Positions 20,878 through 33,237 of a DNA stretch of 64,000 nt are shown one piece after another. Made by a program: the position numbers and the translations under genes. Every line of letters starts with the position of its first letter. Position 1 is the stretch's first letter. Source of the DNA: Paragyromitra xinjiangensis (Eukaryota > Ascomycota > Pezizomycetes > Pezizales > Discinaceae); NCBI GenBank assembly GCA_038503065.1, contig JBCAMK010000002.1, forward strand, positions 1,922,001-1,986,000, in the 5' to 3' direction. Under the pieces are notes generated by a model. The model was not told where the DNA came from. It did no database searches and saw nothing but the letters and a program-made list of their open reading frames with translations.

Positions 20878-23287
20878 ATGGCACGGTATGCACTCTCGCA
20901 CGGGAGGGTGCAGTCGGAAGACTCGTCGTTTGATACAATAGAAGCAGAGAAGCTAGCAGCAGCAGCGGAGAAGAGTAAAAGGAAGCAACGGGAGCGGGAT
21001 CTAGAGAGGGGAGAGAGCAGGCGCAGGGGAGAAGGGGGGCGAAGAGGGGACAGTAGACCTAGAGGGGGTAGTAGGCCTAGAGGGGACAGTAGGCCTAGGG
21101 GGGACAGCAGACGTAGGGGGGAGAGCAGGGGAGAGAGCAGGGGGGGCAGCAGGCATAGAGGGGAGAGTAGGCGTAGGGGTGGTGACCTTGATGACAGGCC
21201 GAAGCGGAAGAGAAGGCGAAGATCGACTGGTGCTGGGGGTGCAGAGGACTTAGAGGCGGAGGAACGACGAAGGAGAAAGAGAAGTCGTAGTAGGAGTGCA
21301 CCCCCACCCCTACCCCCGCCTCGTAAGAGGAGGTGTGGGCGCTGCTTCTGTAGGGTTTCCTTCTTCGATTATATGGTGTACAGTGCGATAAAGACTAATT
21401 GGAAGTAGGGATTCTTCTCATCACTTCAATTATACTGCTCATCATTATAATTCCGGTTGGGGTTCTAGTAGTTGGAAAGAAGAAGCCCCAGAGCAACACT
21501 AGTACTAGCACTGCGTCGGAAGGGCTTGGGAAGGGAGAGAAAGGTGGAAATATCTCAGATATCGACCCGGCTTCTGTTCCGGTAAGTTTTTGGTATTGGG
21601 TCGAATGCAAGTTCAAGAAGCTAATGGAGCTAGAGCGCATACAAAGGAACGTATCTAGACCCATTCACTTGGCTCGACACAAAAGACTTTAACTTGACCT
21701 TCACTGATCGAAAAGTTGGGGGACTTCCTGTTATGGGCCTTTGGGATGACTATGATGATACAACGCAGGCAAACGACAAGGTTCCTCCGTTGAACCAGGC
21801 ATGGCCTTATGGAACTGCTTCTGGGACGTCGCCTGTCCGCGGTGTGAATGTTGGAGGATGGCTTGTTATTGAGCCGTTCATCACGCCATCATTCTTTGAT
21901 TCTTATGACATCTCTTATGGTATTGTCGATGAATATACCTTGAGCAAACACCTTGGTCCATCCCAGGCTAAAGCAACAATTGAGAAACATTACTCGACTT
22001 TTGTTACTGAAACTACTTTCAGTCAAATCCAGGACGCTGGTCTCGATCACGTCCGCATACCATTCGGTTACTGGGCTGTTTTCCCCGAGGAAGGTGATCC
22101 GTATGTCCCACAAGTTGCCTGGAGGTATCTTCTTCGAGCAATTGAGTACGCTAGAAAGTACGGTTTGAGGGTGAACCTCGACCTGCACAGCGCTCCGGGA
22201 GGGCAGAATGGGTGGAACCACAGTGGTAGGATTGGGCCGATTGGGTGGTTAAATGGGACCGATGGGGACCTTAATGCTCAGAAGACCTTGGACCTTCACG
22301 CAGGGATGGCTGAGTTCTTTTCACAGCCCAGATACAAGAACATCGTTACCATGTATGGTCTCGTCAACGAACCTAAAATGATAGTACTAGATGCCAACAA
22401 AGTGATTGACTGGTCGACGAAGGCCCATGATGTTGTCCGTAAGGCTGGGTATACGGGATGGATCATATTTGGTGATGGGTTTAGGGGCCTGGAAAAATGG
22501 AATGGAGCATTCAATGGCCTCGACAAGATGCTGTTGGATGCACACCAATATGTTATTTTCAACACAGGTCAGATTTCGCAGAGCCATACGGCCAAGATCA
22601 AATTTGCTTGTCTCGGGTGGAGCCAACAGATGCTTGCTAGTATCAACACAACGACTGGGTAAGTTCTTAGGCTTAGATTTTTTGAACTCTTGACATTTGT
22701 GGAGTCTTCTGGCTGACTTTATGTTTTTTTTGGGTAGTTTTGGCCCCACTATCGTTGGTGAATGGGGACAGGCTGACACCGACTGTACACGATACTTGAA
22801 TAATGTAGGTTTTCGTATTTATTAGTTCATTGAACAATTGCTAACACAGGTTCTTGTATAACATAGGTTGGTGTAGGCTCGCGCTGGGAGGGAACACTGA
22901 ATACCACAGATGGTACAGCGGTGAGCACACCTAGCTGCCCGAACGGACAGTCCTGTTCGTGCACAAATGCAAATGCAGATCCGTCGGCGTATTCAGCCGA
23001 ATATAAACAATTTCTGAAAATGTTTGCGATAGGTACGATATCTGTCTATATATATCCATTTAGATGGTTGCTAACATTGCGCCCTAATCGTAGCACAAAT
23101 GGACTCGTTCGAAGTAGGCTGGGGATGGGTGTACTGGACTTGGGACACAGAGTCATCACATCAATGGTCCTACAAAAAGGGAATGGCCGCTGGTATCTTG
23201 CCGACAAAGGCCTATGATCGAGGTTGGAGTTGCGCGACAGATGCCGTACCGGATTTCTTTTCTCTTGGTTTACAGGAGAATTATTGA
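20878..23287 (+). CDS. exgD: Glucan exo-1,3-beta-glucosidase D (GH5), type II membrane protein
   Basis: Exons 20878..21349, 21409..21581, 21634..22658, 22738..22804, 22867..23032 and 23094..23287 encode 698 residues. The enzyme trims beta-1,3-glucan at the cell surface during wall remodelling. Order: a basic cytosolic tail (1-157) with degenerate SRPRGD/SRRRGE repeats; one transmembrane helix at about 159-180 (ILLITSIILLIIIIPVGVLV); then a secreted GH5 domain. The lead-in GTYLDPFTWLDTKDFN is typical of ExgD. The acid/base is about Glu461 in GLVNEPK and the nucleophile about Glu565 in IVGEWGQAD. The first ATG in frame is 20878. The intron 1 donor is uncertain (21350 chosen, giving a 59-nt intron; GTGGGC just upstream also keeps frame). 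The intron 2 acceptor at 21633 gives SAYKGTYLD. Confidence 0.93.
21040..21185 (+). repeat. Minisatellite coding for Ser-Arg-x-Arg-Gly repeats in exgD
   Basis: About eight degenerate 15-18-bp units, each reading roughly AGTAGGCCTAGAGGGGAC, stay in frame and encode SRPRGG, SRPRGD, SRRRGE and SRHRGE blocks of the cytosolic tail. The copies drift in sequence but none breaks the frame. Confidence 0.85.
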
Positions 23288-25191
23288 TATCTGGAGTCTC
23301 TTTTTCTTTTGCCTCTGCTCTTTCCCTATTGTTTGCTTTTCGAGTTTTTTCTTTTCGGGGAGTTTTGGTGGGAAGCGTGATTTATACCACACAGATAGCA
23401 ACGGCAATAACGACTATGACATGGGATATGAAAACACACCTATGATGCTACCTATTGATGTCGGCTAGTGTTGGTGCAGAGACGAATGTATATTTATTAG
23501 CAAGCCTGGACACATGCATTACGGGTTAAGAATAATGACAGTAAAGTACATATGATGATGGTATCAGATTGTAGAAATGAGTTATATTTGCTTCATTGAT
23601 TTATGGTTGTTTGATTCTGGATCATGTTTTTTTTTGGCGGAGATATTAGTGAACCAGAGAAAGATGAAAAATCTTGCCTCCTGGCTTTAGAAAATCTATC
23701 CCGTGGGGTGTGTGGTTTTACTTCTGTCTTCCTGGTAGGAACTGGCGAATTTGCGTCATTACATGTCACTCGCAACGCATACACATCCCAACCTTTATTT
23801 TATTTACCCGCCCACTTAATTGGATGCACATTTGATCTAATGAGACCGGTTTTGTTTCGTCTACTCGTGTATTAGGGAGTTATGTTATGGGGCGAAAAGA
23901 ATATTATTTACTGTATGAAAGTTATATCCCGTTGGCTCACTCGAAATCATAATCCCCCAGCTCTTTTTTTTATTCAATGTAATATTTTTTTAGGACATAA
24001 GCAAAAGGTACCGAGGAGTTAAACTAAAGTTTGAAACAAGATCTCTAAATCGCCACTACTGATTATACAGGCATGAATCATGGCTACCGGTTACAACCGG
24101 TTGCCCGGGAACAGAAGCTATTTCCGATTCGGAGTTGCAGTGTTGGAGGATTAGTACTAACTAGAGATCTCTGAGTTGGACCTTTAGGCCATCTAAAGAG
24201 ATCCTTGGAGATAAAACTTTATTTTGGCCTTTTAGCGCTATTCGCTCATACCTTACTTTAAGTAATACGCTATTCCACTAGGCACATACAGGTACTTAGA
24301 TTATAGGGTCCTCATCCTACTCGCGATTAAAGGGACATAGGTTATCTACTCACTCAGCGCCCTATACGTCTAAGCTACTTGGGTTACAATTATTCTCGCA
24401 AGCCTTTCTTGCTCCTATTTGGCTCCAGATCCTGCGAGTCTCTTCACCGAAACCAGCTTTGGATATCGCAATATCAGATTATAATTTCATCAGTAATCAG
24501 TGGAGCAAGAGTGATCAGGGGAATTAAAATCGCAACTTCATATGAGAGGTGCACATGTATCTTATGCGAAGAGCTATCACAGAAACTGGGGCCGGGTGAC
24601 CACCCCCCCCCGGTCCGACTGATTCAATCCACACGGTAGATTCTATGGTTTTAATTCTTTGGCGGAAGTATTTGGCGATTGCAACTTTTTACACGATGTA
24701 TGGGTTGCGATTGGGGTAGGGTATATGGGGGTCCTATGCGAAAAAAGTGTAGAGGTTAAACAGTACATGTGGGTCTAGGAGTATATAAGTCTAAAAATAA
24801 CCTGGACTACATAGCTTTTTTTGCCGTGAAATGCTTCGCGGGTCATCTACCCACTTCATGAAGGAGGGACTTCCTAATTCATCCAAATAGGCTAGTCGAA
24901 ATTTGGTAGCTACTAACCAATTCTAAACCACCGGTAACTATTACCCTAAAGCCCTGAAGCGGTGAAAGGACTCAAGTAGATAGCTTCCGAATTATGGCAC
25001 CGGATATCAGTGCTTGTAGGACGTCGCGGCGTTTGGCCCAGGAAGAAAGTCTAGGGGGTAAGTGCCTACCAAAAGAACTTGGGTTTATATTCAAAAAAAG
25101 GTAGGTGAGTCTGTTTACCTGCCGCCGTGTTCGCCCCACCCCCGTGTCGACTACATGGAGATATTGTAAAGCAAGACAGAATAAAACTTAA
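23288..25191. other. Gene-poor tract
   Basis: The 3' flank of exgD runs into AT-rich, apparently decayed sequence. I see no gene, no clear terminal repeats and no RNA before the tRNA at 25192. Confidence 0.45.
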
Positions 25192-25273
25192 GGCCTGAAT
25201 CCGGGATTGAACCGGAGACCTCCTGCATTTCAGTGAACCCAAAGCAGGAATCATACCACTAGACCATTCAGGC
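25192..25273 (-). tRNA. tRNA-Pro(UGG) with a 10-nt intron
   Basis: The reverse complement folds as a full cloverleaf. The acceptor stem is GCCTGAA/TTCAGGC, the D-arm reads GTCTAGTGGTATGAT and the T-arm is TCCGG-TTCAATC-CCGGA. The anticodon stem is CCTGC/GCAGG. The loop TTTGGG places anticodon TGG at 34-36; 10 nt (TTCACTGAAA) follow position 37 at the canonical intron site, then T38. D-arm and loop match yeast tRNA-Pro. Without the intron it is 72 nt. It lies 57 bp from the foldback element. Confidence 0.93.
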
Positions 25274-25330
25274 GATGGTGCATCGACTTCCAATGTTTTT
25301 AAGGGGAGTTGTGAATCAGGAACTACTGTA

Positions 25331-25754
25331 CTACGGGTGTAGGGGTAAGTCTGTCACCAGGTGGCGGTGCAGTCATTTGCTTGAGGGACTCGAGCTCGCC
25401 CGAGTTTTTCGGTTTTATCAACTGAACTAGGATAATGTTTTGTATATAGTGTTCTCTATTCACTACACATTTTATCAGGCTTCTCAGAGTGTTGGGGAAG
25501 GGGAAGGAAAATCGACATATTCTGCCCGCACCGCCACCTGGTGACAGGTGGCGGTGAACGTAAGAGTTCCCAATTCTCTTCCCCTTTCCACATCTCCCTG
25601 AGAAACCTGATAAAGATGTTAAAGGATCAAGAATGCTATGTGCTAAACATTAAACTGAGTTAGTTGGTAAAAGTATGAAATTATAGCGAGCTTGAGTCCC
25701 TCGAGAAAAGTGCTTCGCCGCCACCTGTCATCAGACTTACCCCTACACCCGTAG
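25331..25754. mobile_element. Foldback (MITE-like) element, two inverted ~200-bp copies
   Basis: Outer ends are inverted: CTACGGGTGTAGGGGTAAGT at the left and its reverse complement at the right. The two halves align as imperfect reverse complements along their full length and meet at a palindrome centred near 25543 (ACCGCCACCTGGTGACAGGT, continuing into GGCGGT). Each half is itself bounded by inverted TGTCACCAGGTGGCGG-like ends. It could be a hairpin element or two copies of a small MITE inserted head to head. No coding capacity and no clear target-site duplication are seen. Confidence 0.8.
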
Positions 25755-26801
25755 TTCTACACCACTTCTAATAATAAAAGTGCTCCTTCGATTGGTCTTT
25801 ATTTCTATGCCAGAAACTTTTTCTAAAGCAGCCTTATCTTACTTCCCATTTACTTTGATAGTGAAAACGTATCCATCCACTCTTCCCTCATGCCAAGGAT
25901 CAAAAAAAAGCTCCACGTTTCTGATATCAATATCTCTTCACCCGGTCACCCGCTTAGCCGCATCTGCAGCCCTGTTTTCGGAACAACTTGGCGCCGAGCC
26001 GAAAAATTAATTAAAAATGCTTGACCCATACAAGGTCAACCCCGCAACTACCACTTGGATGCGGAGGGTTGCAAGTATCCTTATCGGGCTTCGGCACCCT
26101 AGTGGCATAATCTATTTTAGAGTATGCAACATCTCTGTTTTTTTTTGGCTTTTCGAGTTTTTCGAGAGCGATAAGCTTAAGTGTGAGGGGTGGTTGGAGT
26201 AAAAGGGAACCGAGAACCCGCCAGAGGCGACAAAATTTTTTTAACCATGGAGACAGAAAAAATAACGCAAGTTTCAGAGAATATGCATGCTCAGAGAATA
26301 TGCATGCGAATCCCGCATTGCAGGTTGCACTGGGTCGAGCATTGAGTCTTCAGGGAAGGGATTTGATACTTTGCTCAACTGAAACTCAGTGATAGTCGTT
26401 TTTGATAGGTAAGTTTCGTATGAGAGCTGACTGTGGTCAGACAGTGTTCTCATCAAATTGGAAAGAGTAAACTTGGAAAGAGGAAAATGGCGCAGAAGAA
26501 AGACAGACCACCAGTAATCGAACTGCCTAATTTAATTTAATTTGACAAAGCTAATAATCGAATGCTTATAACCACAAACTGCCGAAAAGAAGAAAAAAGA
26601 CGAAATTTTTGGAGTACAGAATACAAGCCCCTGTACAGAAAGAAAAGAAAACACAAAAACGCCTGTTTTTGTAGCCCGCAACAAAAAGAGAAAAGAATCC
26701 TCCTGTAACTAAGAAAAGAAAAACATCTTGAAATCCAAACTTCTATTAAGCAGCATCGAGAGAACGACCCAGTTCAAAACCCATGTAATATCAAAGCACC
26801 C
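25755..26801. other. Gene-poor tract downstream of PCK1
   Basis: No gene is supported. It contains a perfect 17-bp tandem duplication at 26274-26307 and a TTTAA pentamer run near 26530. The last 200 bp are A-rich on the plus strand and probably form the PCK1 3' region. Confidence 0.45.
26274..26307. repeat. Perfect 17-bp tandem duplication
   Basis: The unit TCAGAGAATATGCATGC occurs twice in direct succession without mismatch. Confidence 0.9.
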
Positions 26802-28855
26802 TTAAATTCTTGGTGCTGCGCTCTTGACCTCTGCAGTAGCTTCCGACTCGTACTTGGCGAAGTTCTGGATGAAGAGTCCGCCAAGCTTGGTGACCTCTGC
26901 CCTAAATTCGGCTTGGGAACCGGACCAACTCTTGCTTGGGTTGAGGAATTGGTCAGGAACGCCAACAACGGAAGTGGGCACTTGGAGGTTGAATGTCTCG
27001 TAGTTCTCGTACTCGGCATTTGCCAATTCGCCGGAGTGACTGCAATTATTTGTTAGTGGATGATAGACCAAAAGTAGAAAGTAGGTAAAAACTTACATTG
27101 CGTCAAGAATTGCACGAGTATACTTGAGAGGGCAACGTCTTCCACCCTTGTGGGCGCCGGCACCAACCCAGCCGGTGTTCAACAACCAAACGTTGGCATT
27201 GTGCTCAGTAATCTTCTCCGACAACATGCTGGCATATCTCATGGGATGCAGAGCAAGGAAGGGCTGGCCAAAACATGCAGAGAAGGTTGCCTGTGGCTCA
27301 AGGATGCCATCTTCGGTGCCAGCCATCTTAGAGGTGTAACCAGAAATGAAGTGGTACATTGTCTGTGCGTTGTTCAACTTGCTGATGGGAGGAAGAACGG
27401 CGCTTGCGTCGCAAGTGAGAAGGATGATGTTTTGCGGGTGAGAGTCAGCAATGCAAGGGATCTTCGCGTTGCTGATGTATTCGATGGGGTAGCACGCTCT
27501 CGTATTCTCTGTGAGTGTGTTATCATCATAATCGACCTCTCTGGTCTCAGGGTTGAACACAACGTTCTCGAGAACAGATCCGAAGCGAATGGAGTTGAAA
27601 ATATCAGGCTCTTTCTCCGCTGACAGACCAACACACTTGGCATAGCATCCACCCTCAATGTTGAAAACACCAGTGTCAGACCAGCAGTGCTCATCATCAC
27701 CGATCAGATATCGGTTAGGGTCAGCAGAAAGAGTAGTCTTTCCAGTTCCTGAAAGCCCAAAGAAAACAGTGACATCTCCGTCCTTGCCCTCGTTTGCGGA
27801 TGAGTGAAGAGTGAGAACGTTATGCTTGACTGGCATTTCGTAGAAGAGAATGGTGAAGACACCCTTCTTCATCTCACCAGCGTATTCAGTACCAAGGATG
27901 ACCATCTCCTTCTCGGCGAAGTTGATCGCGACTGAGGTAGAGGATGTCATGCCTGAGGTCCATCTATTTGCAGGGACTGTAAAGGAATTAGCAATTACCC
28001 AGTTAGTTGGTAACAAGAAGGTTCCTCACAAGTTCCAGCATTGTAAATAACATAATCAGGTTCAAAGTGGAGGAGCTCTTCAGGCTTGGGCCTGATGAGC
28101 ATGTTCCTCATGAACAAAGCATGATAAGCACGAGCGCAGACAACGCGGACTTTGATTCTGTAACGTTCGTCCCAACCAGCGAAACCATCAACGACGTAAA
28201 TCCTGTTTCGGGTGTTCAAGTAATCGACGGCACGTTCGCGGTTGATCCTCCAAACCTAACAAAGATGTGTAAGCACGTGACGAGCTAAACTAGCGTCCCC
28301 CACAAAACTTAAGGCAAACGCGGGGAATTACGTACCTCGGGTTCCATCGGCTTATTCACGGGGCCCCACCAGATTTCGCCCTCTGATGAGGGTTCCCTGA
28401 CGATACGCTTGTCCAAAGGGGAACGACCGGTCTTAGCTCCAGAGTAGGCAGTCAGAGCACCAGAAGACGTAATAGCAGTGCCAGTCTCGTAGACCAAGGC
28501 ATCTTCGTACAGAGCAGCTACTGAAGGATTGGCAACCTGAAATTATGTAAGTCCAAGCCCAAGCCTAAGCTTCAGAAACCAAGAATTTTTAGATTTCATA
28601 CAATTGCGACACGATCATAGTCAATGTTGGCTTTGTCGTGAAGAGATTCTTCAATTTCAGTGTGCTCGTGAATGGGCCTGTAGTTGTGACGTCAGATAAG
28701 TTTTTTTTTGAAAAAGAAAAGTGAAAAGTAGCCGAAGGTCTCTACGAAGGAGCTAGCCATATGGGAAGAGCTAGGGAAAAAGCTCAAAAGCTCAGGGAAG
28801 CTTACTGGACACCTCCAGGGTGGAGAGAAGTACGGTTGACTGGTGTAGAAACCAT
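26802..28855 (-). CDS. PCK1: Phosphoenolpyruvate carboxykinase (ATP)
   Basis: Exons 28855..28806, 28677..28602, 28536..28336, 28255..28030, 27976..27097 and 27039..26802 encode 556 residues. The enzyme converts oxaloacetate plus ATP to PEP, the committed step of gluconeogenesis. Motifs: [11 protein letters not shown] early on, NAGTFPANRW at a splice join, the P-loop GLSGTGKTT at 258-266, and GDDEH at 277-281. The C-terminus has the conserved ILDAIHSGELA join across the last intron, whose donor overlaps the Ile codon. The start gives [18 protein letters not shown], the usual fungal N-terminus. Upstream the frame stays open for 159 more codons and includes an ATG at 29089 with a presequence-like stretch (see findings). 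Confidence 0.95.
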
Positions 28856-31800
28856 TTTGTTTGATTTATTGAGAGAAGGAGCTTTGAAGGTAGAGGAAGA
28901 AGTGTGGATTGGAGACTTGTAGCGAGCTAGAAGCTGATGAGGATGAGGATGAGTGGCTATTGAAGTATGAACTGATGATCCGGACATAGAGCTGGGGGAA
29001 GATGAGGTCTTTATATTCCTTTGAGCAGCGTGTGCTATAGCGGAAGCAAAACGAGACGACGATGTTAGACGGCGTTGAATCGGAAGCATGCTCAAGGTTC
29101 TTCGGGAAGACTCGTGGCTGCAGTGCCTAGCCACTCCAGGAGACAGCAGCTCTAACCGTTGGTGTCCCACACGAGAGAGACGATCCAGTTGATCGCGCTC
29201 TGTCTGGTAGGTTGACCTCGGGATAATCCGGCGGTACGGATCCAACCCTTCGACTCGTCCACTGCGTACCAGACCGAGTCGCTGCCGGCACTGCCTTGCG
29301 GAAAGAATCGGATTGAATGCTGAGAAGCCCATCCTGGGTCCTGGCCCTCGTCACAGCCGAAACACTGAATTCTGGGGAAATAAGACCTGGAGACGAGAAA
29401 AGGCCGGAGCGCATCTGCGCATCCAACAAGCGATGATTTCATCCTTGCACTTCACTGCATGACCTGCTCTACATTTTTCTCCTTGCGGTTTTGTACATGG
29501 GTAGGGGAAATTCTCGGAACAATTCTTTCTCTGGGTGATAGGCGCTGGCTATTCCATATACCCGCAGCCGTAGGAAACCGAAGAATCTCGGCCTCCCTTC
29601 ATTACACTCGACTCCAACCCAGCCACGAACACAACCAAGTTACCTATTTCCTGGGGGTAATGGACATCGTGAAGTCTAGGTTTCTCTTACCAATTCAAGT
29701 ACGCTTAGACCTCACATTCACCTTTTCCTTGGTCTCGTGCTTCCAATTCCAATAATACACGTAAGTCGCAGCTGAGACCGTTTACGGCGTAATGAACGAG
29801 AGGTCACACGCGGGTTTTGCAACCGCAAGTTGATGATCTCTTCCCGGTTCCTCAGCTGCCTAAAGAAAGGACTGGAGCAAAAGTTGATCCTGGGAAATTG
29901 AAGTTGGAAGGAAAAAAAAACGAATTCAATATCATGTACACGTGCACGCGACATTGCGATGAATGTTGCTGCAGCAAACTAAGAATTTGACGGAAAAATC
30001 TTGCAGGATGTCCGGAAGAAGTGTTAGCCAGGAGCTAGGGCCCACGATTGGGTACCGCGTCATTGTCTCCCGCTCTACTTACCTTGCGCGCTAGCACCCC
30101 GCATATTGAATGCTCGCCAATCGCAAAGGGAAGGAATGGGAAAAAAGTCAAAAATCATTTTAGGCCAAGAGCTTACCATCCCATAATTCGCTTCCACGAT
30201 TCGCCTCCACGACATGCCACCCATCGTGACAGATCGCTATGTCGCCAAGCTATCACCCAAAAAGAAAGAAAAAAATCTTGAAAATGTGTCAAAGGAAGTC
30301 GAAAAAGACGCCCAACAGCATAGGCAACCCTCCCCAACCGTTCGCACCTGTTGTAAAACTCACGTCCCGGGAACTCGAGACAAGGTTCCGAATTTAGATA
30401 TCTTTTCCTTGCTTGAGCTTCGGGCATTCGATAATAGGGTTCCGAAAGCGTTATTTTTTTGTTGTGCTACAGGGAGTCTCAGCTCCTGTAAACGCCACCG
30501 GTAACAAAAGTCAACCCGTTTGTTTCCGCAGTAATGCACGTTCAAATTCCAGGAACCAAATTTGTATGGTAGGACAGTAGTTTGAATATCCCTGGTCCCG
30601 AGTTCCCGAGCTTCCGTTGGCGATCACTACGCGTCTTTTGCTGGATTTGATGTTGTTGAGTGAAATATCAAAAGAAAGCGGAAAAACTTCCAAGAGTTTC
30701 CTAGGTGCAGATAATCACCTCCTTTAGATTTCTAGCCCCTCGCTCTTCTGAAACACATATCATAAAACGTCTACTTATCGGAGGCACAGAGTATAAAATA
30801 GATTAAAAGTAGGACCTTCCGAAATCAGCCGTGCTGCTGTTGAGCGAGGGTCACTCTGCCTTCAGCTTTGCTTACCTGATACATGCATGGACTATGCTAT
30901 TTGGGTACTTGAATATTTTAAATGTGGCGGTAGGTCTCAGGGTACCTAAGGGCATTTCCAGAACCTGGGCCAATGGCCCAGCATTTCGTCCCATTGTCTA
31001 TCAGTCAATTGATATCGTATCGAATGGCTGTGTACCCCACTACAGCCAATAAATGCATGTAAATCTTATTTGGAGTAAGCCTCAGCCTGAAACCGACTAT
31101 GGTAAGCACTAAGAGGTATTGCTATGAGGGAAATTAATTTGTGAATCATATTCCACTAGCAAAAGTTGCTCTAGGACTTGCACTTCGTTAGGTACTCAGG
31201 ACAAGATCAGACTCATCTCGAAATCATTAACTGAAATCTTTATCAAACATAACCTTTCAAAATTTGATGAGGGGGGGGTTTGATCCGTTATCTTGCAATC
31301 GACAGCAACAATCACTATCACTCATAAAGTATCACTCGCCTTGGCGTAGTAATTGCTTGATTTGTAGAATGCCGGGGGCAACTTGCAGAAAGTCCCCCAA
31401 TAGTGAGTGGGAAAATTGTCGGCTGTGAGTTGTGACAAACCTTTTTGCTATACAAGAGCTACTAGAAGCGGTCTAGCGCGAGGCGGGCGGACATATATCA
31501 ACGCTTATTCGCATAAACTTTATCGGACCTCCAGCTTGTTGATACTATGAGAGAATAAGGTTATCTCTATGGATCTAATCAGCATAACCGCGTATGGGGA
31601 AAGCTGGGGTACCTCGGCGATAAATGGTAGGTGATCAAGGTTATTAGTTTCCCCAACTTCAAGACTGTAATCATCATCACTACTCAAAACTTCTAACAAG
31701 TATCAATACCTATAAGTCCACAGCTACTTGACCTTGACTGCTTTTGTGACGAGAACCTGGTGTTCGTGTCGACGACAGTAACATAGTGTTCTCTCTGCTC

Positions 31801-32384
31801 TACCCGAGGACCGAGGGATTCTAAACGGGTCTACGGCAGTGCCTAATGCTTAATTATGCGCATATAAACAGGTGATTTTAGGGTTTGAGATGATGTGGAT
31901 AGAAGATTGAAACTACGTATGTTTTAAAGTTCAAAGTGCCGGCGGCACTACCCTTTCGAAGAATGAAACGGCAATATATCCCTCAAACCCCAAGTAAGAA
32001 ACTAAAATGTAGTGCTGGCTTTTGGATTAGAGGATTTCTATGGCATTTGGATTATTGCGTGGATTGGATGGGGTGATCCTGAAAAGCTCACCCTAATGTT
32101 TAGTTGCATGTGGCTATGGCGTTTTTTCTTAACGCGAGCTTCTTTATGTTGCATGCATATCTGGTGGACCTTAACTACCGAGATAATAGGGAACAGACTT
32201 TTGAGCTTTTGTGCCACCATCCAGATTGAATACGGCCATGCTGTAAGCAGAAATTAAAGGGGGTGTAGCTAAGAGCTATGATTACTGTCTAGCTTCCTAA
32301 GTCTCACCTTCGGTGAGAATCCTTTGGAGAATAACCCAAGACACGCTTATTAGTTTTTCCGACCGAGAATATTTCAATTGACAT

Positions 32385-32415
<31 letters not shown>

Positions 32416-33237
32416 GGCTGTGAGTCTGTGACTTCGGGGCACGTATGGGTCACGTATGATCGGGTGTTTACGGAATCCCAGGATATGAAAACGTCTGTTG
32501 ATGCCGTGGTACCTGTTTATGCGATGGAAGCTTCTGTTAATTTTTGAGCGGTCTCCCGTTGGAGACGTATCCAGGAATTGTAAAACTTGAGATGGAAGAA
32601 TATGGAACGTCAAGGTCTGATACAGCATGTTTACCGAATCTGTATGATCCCGGAAAAATACAGCAGTAGCCCGTTTTCGATTCGCTCGATAGTCGGGAAG
32701 AATGATGGGGTGTAAAATAAAAATCAATGCAATAAGAAGCCATCCACATGTCTCGGGGGTTTTAGATAACCACTTAGCGAGACCTGAGGTGCTGTGTGCT
32801 GCTTCAAAAGAAATATGATCTTATTGCTCCATCCCTTAAAATTTTTCTTATCGGTCATTGGACATCACTCACGTGTTGCTTACGTCGTTATGATTGGATA
32901 CAGTAATGACAGATAAGTAACTCAGGAAAATTAAAAAAATTTCGTGTTACGGATGATCTTTTATCAATATGACTGTTCCCGGATCCATATGCACGTTCCA
33001 ATAAGCTGCCATATGAATTTAGGTGAGATATCAAGTTCTCTAAGAACGTCGTGCGTGGCTTTGTTTTTTGGTCCCTTTTCAATGTGCTGGAGCATGATTC
33101 TGAACTATTGAAAGTTGAGATTAGAAGTGTTGTCAACCGCCCATAGGTATGTACCTTAGATATCGAGATACCGTGATATAACAAAATGACGCCATTCCCC
33201 TCACAAGTTTTATGAAAAATATCCTCCGTGTCCGCCA
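28856..33237. other. PCK1 upstream region and long gene-poor tract
   Basis: 28856-29450 is the PCK1 promoter and 5' leader, open in the PCK1 frame up to 29332. From about 29.5 to 33.2 kb I can support no gene. The sequence is AT-leaning, with short ORFs only and a GATA microsatellite at 32.39 kb. Open stretches at 32374-32727 and 32888-33238 (minus) match no family that I recognise. Confidence 0.45.
32387..32414. repeat. GATA tetranucleotide microsatellite
   Basis: Seven uninterrupted GATA units in a gene-poor tract. Confidence 0.92.

Noticed and set aside
29127..29442. Two overlapping minus-strand open frames upstream of PCK1 in other frames
   Set aside because: No conserved motifs; they are alternate-frame readings of the PCK1 upstream region.
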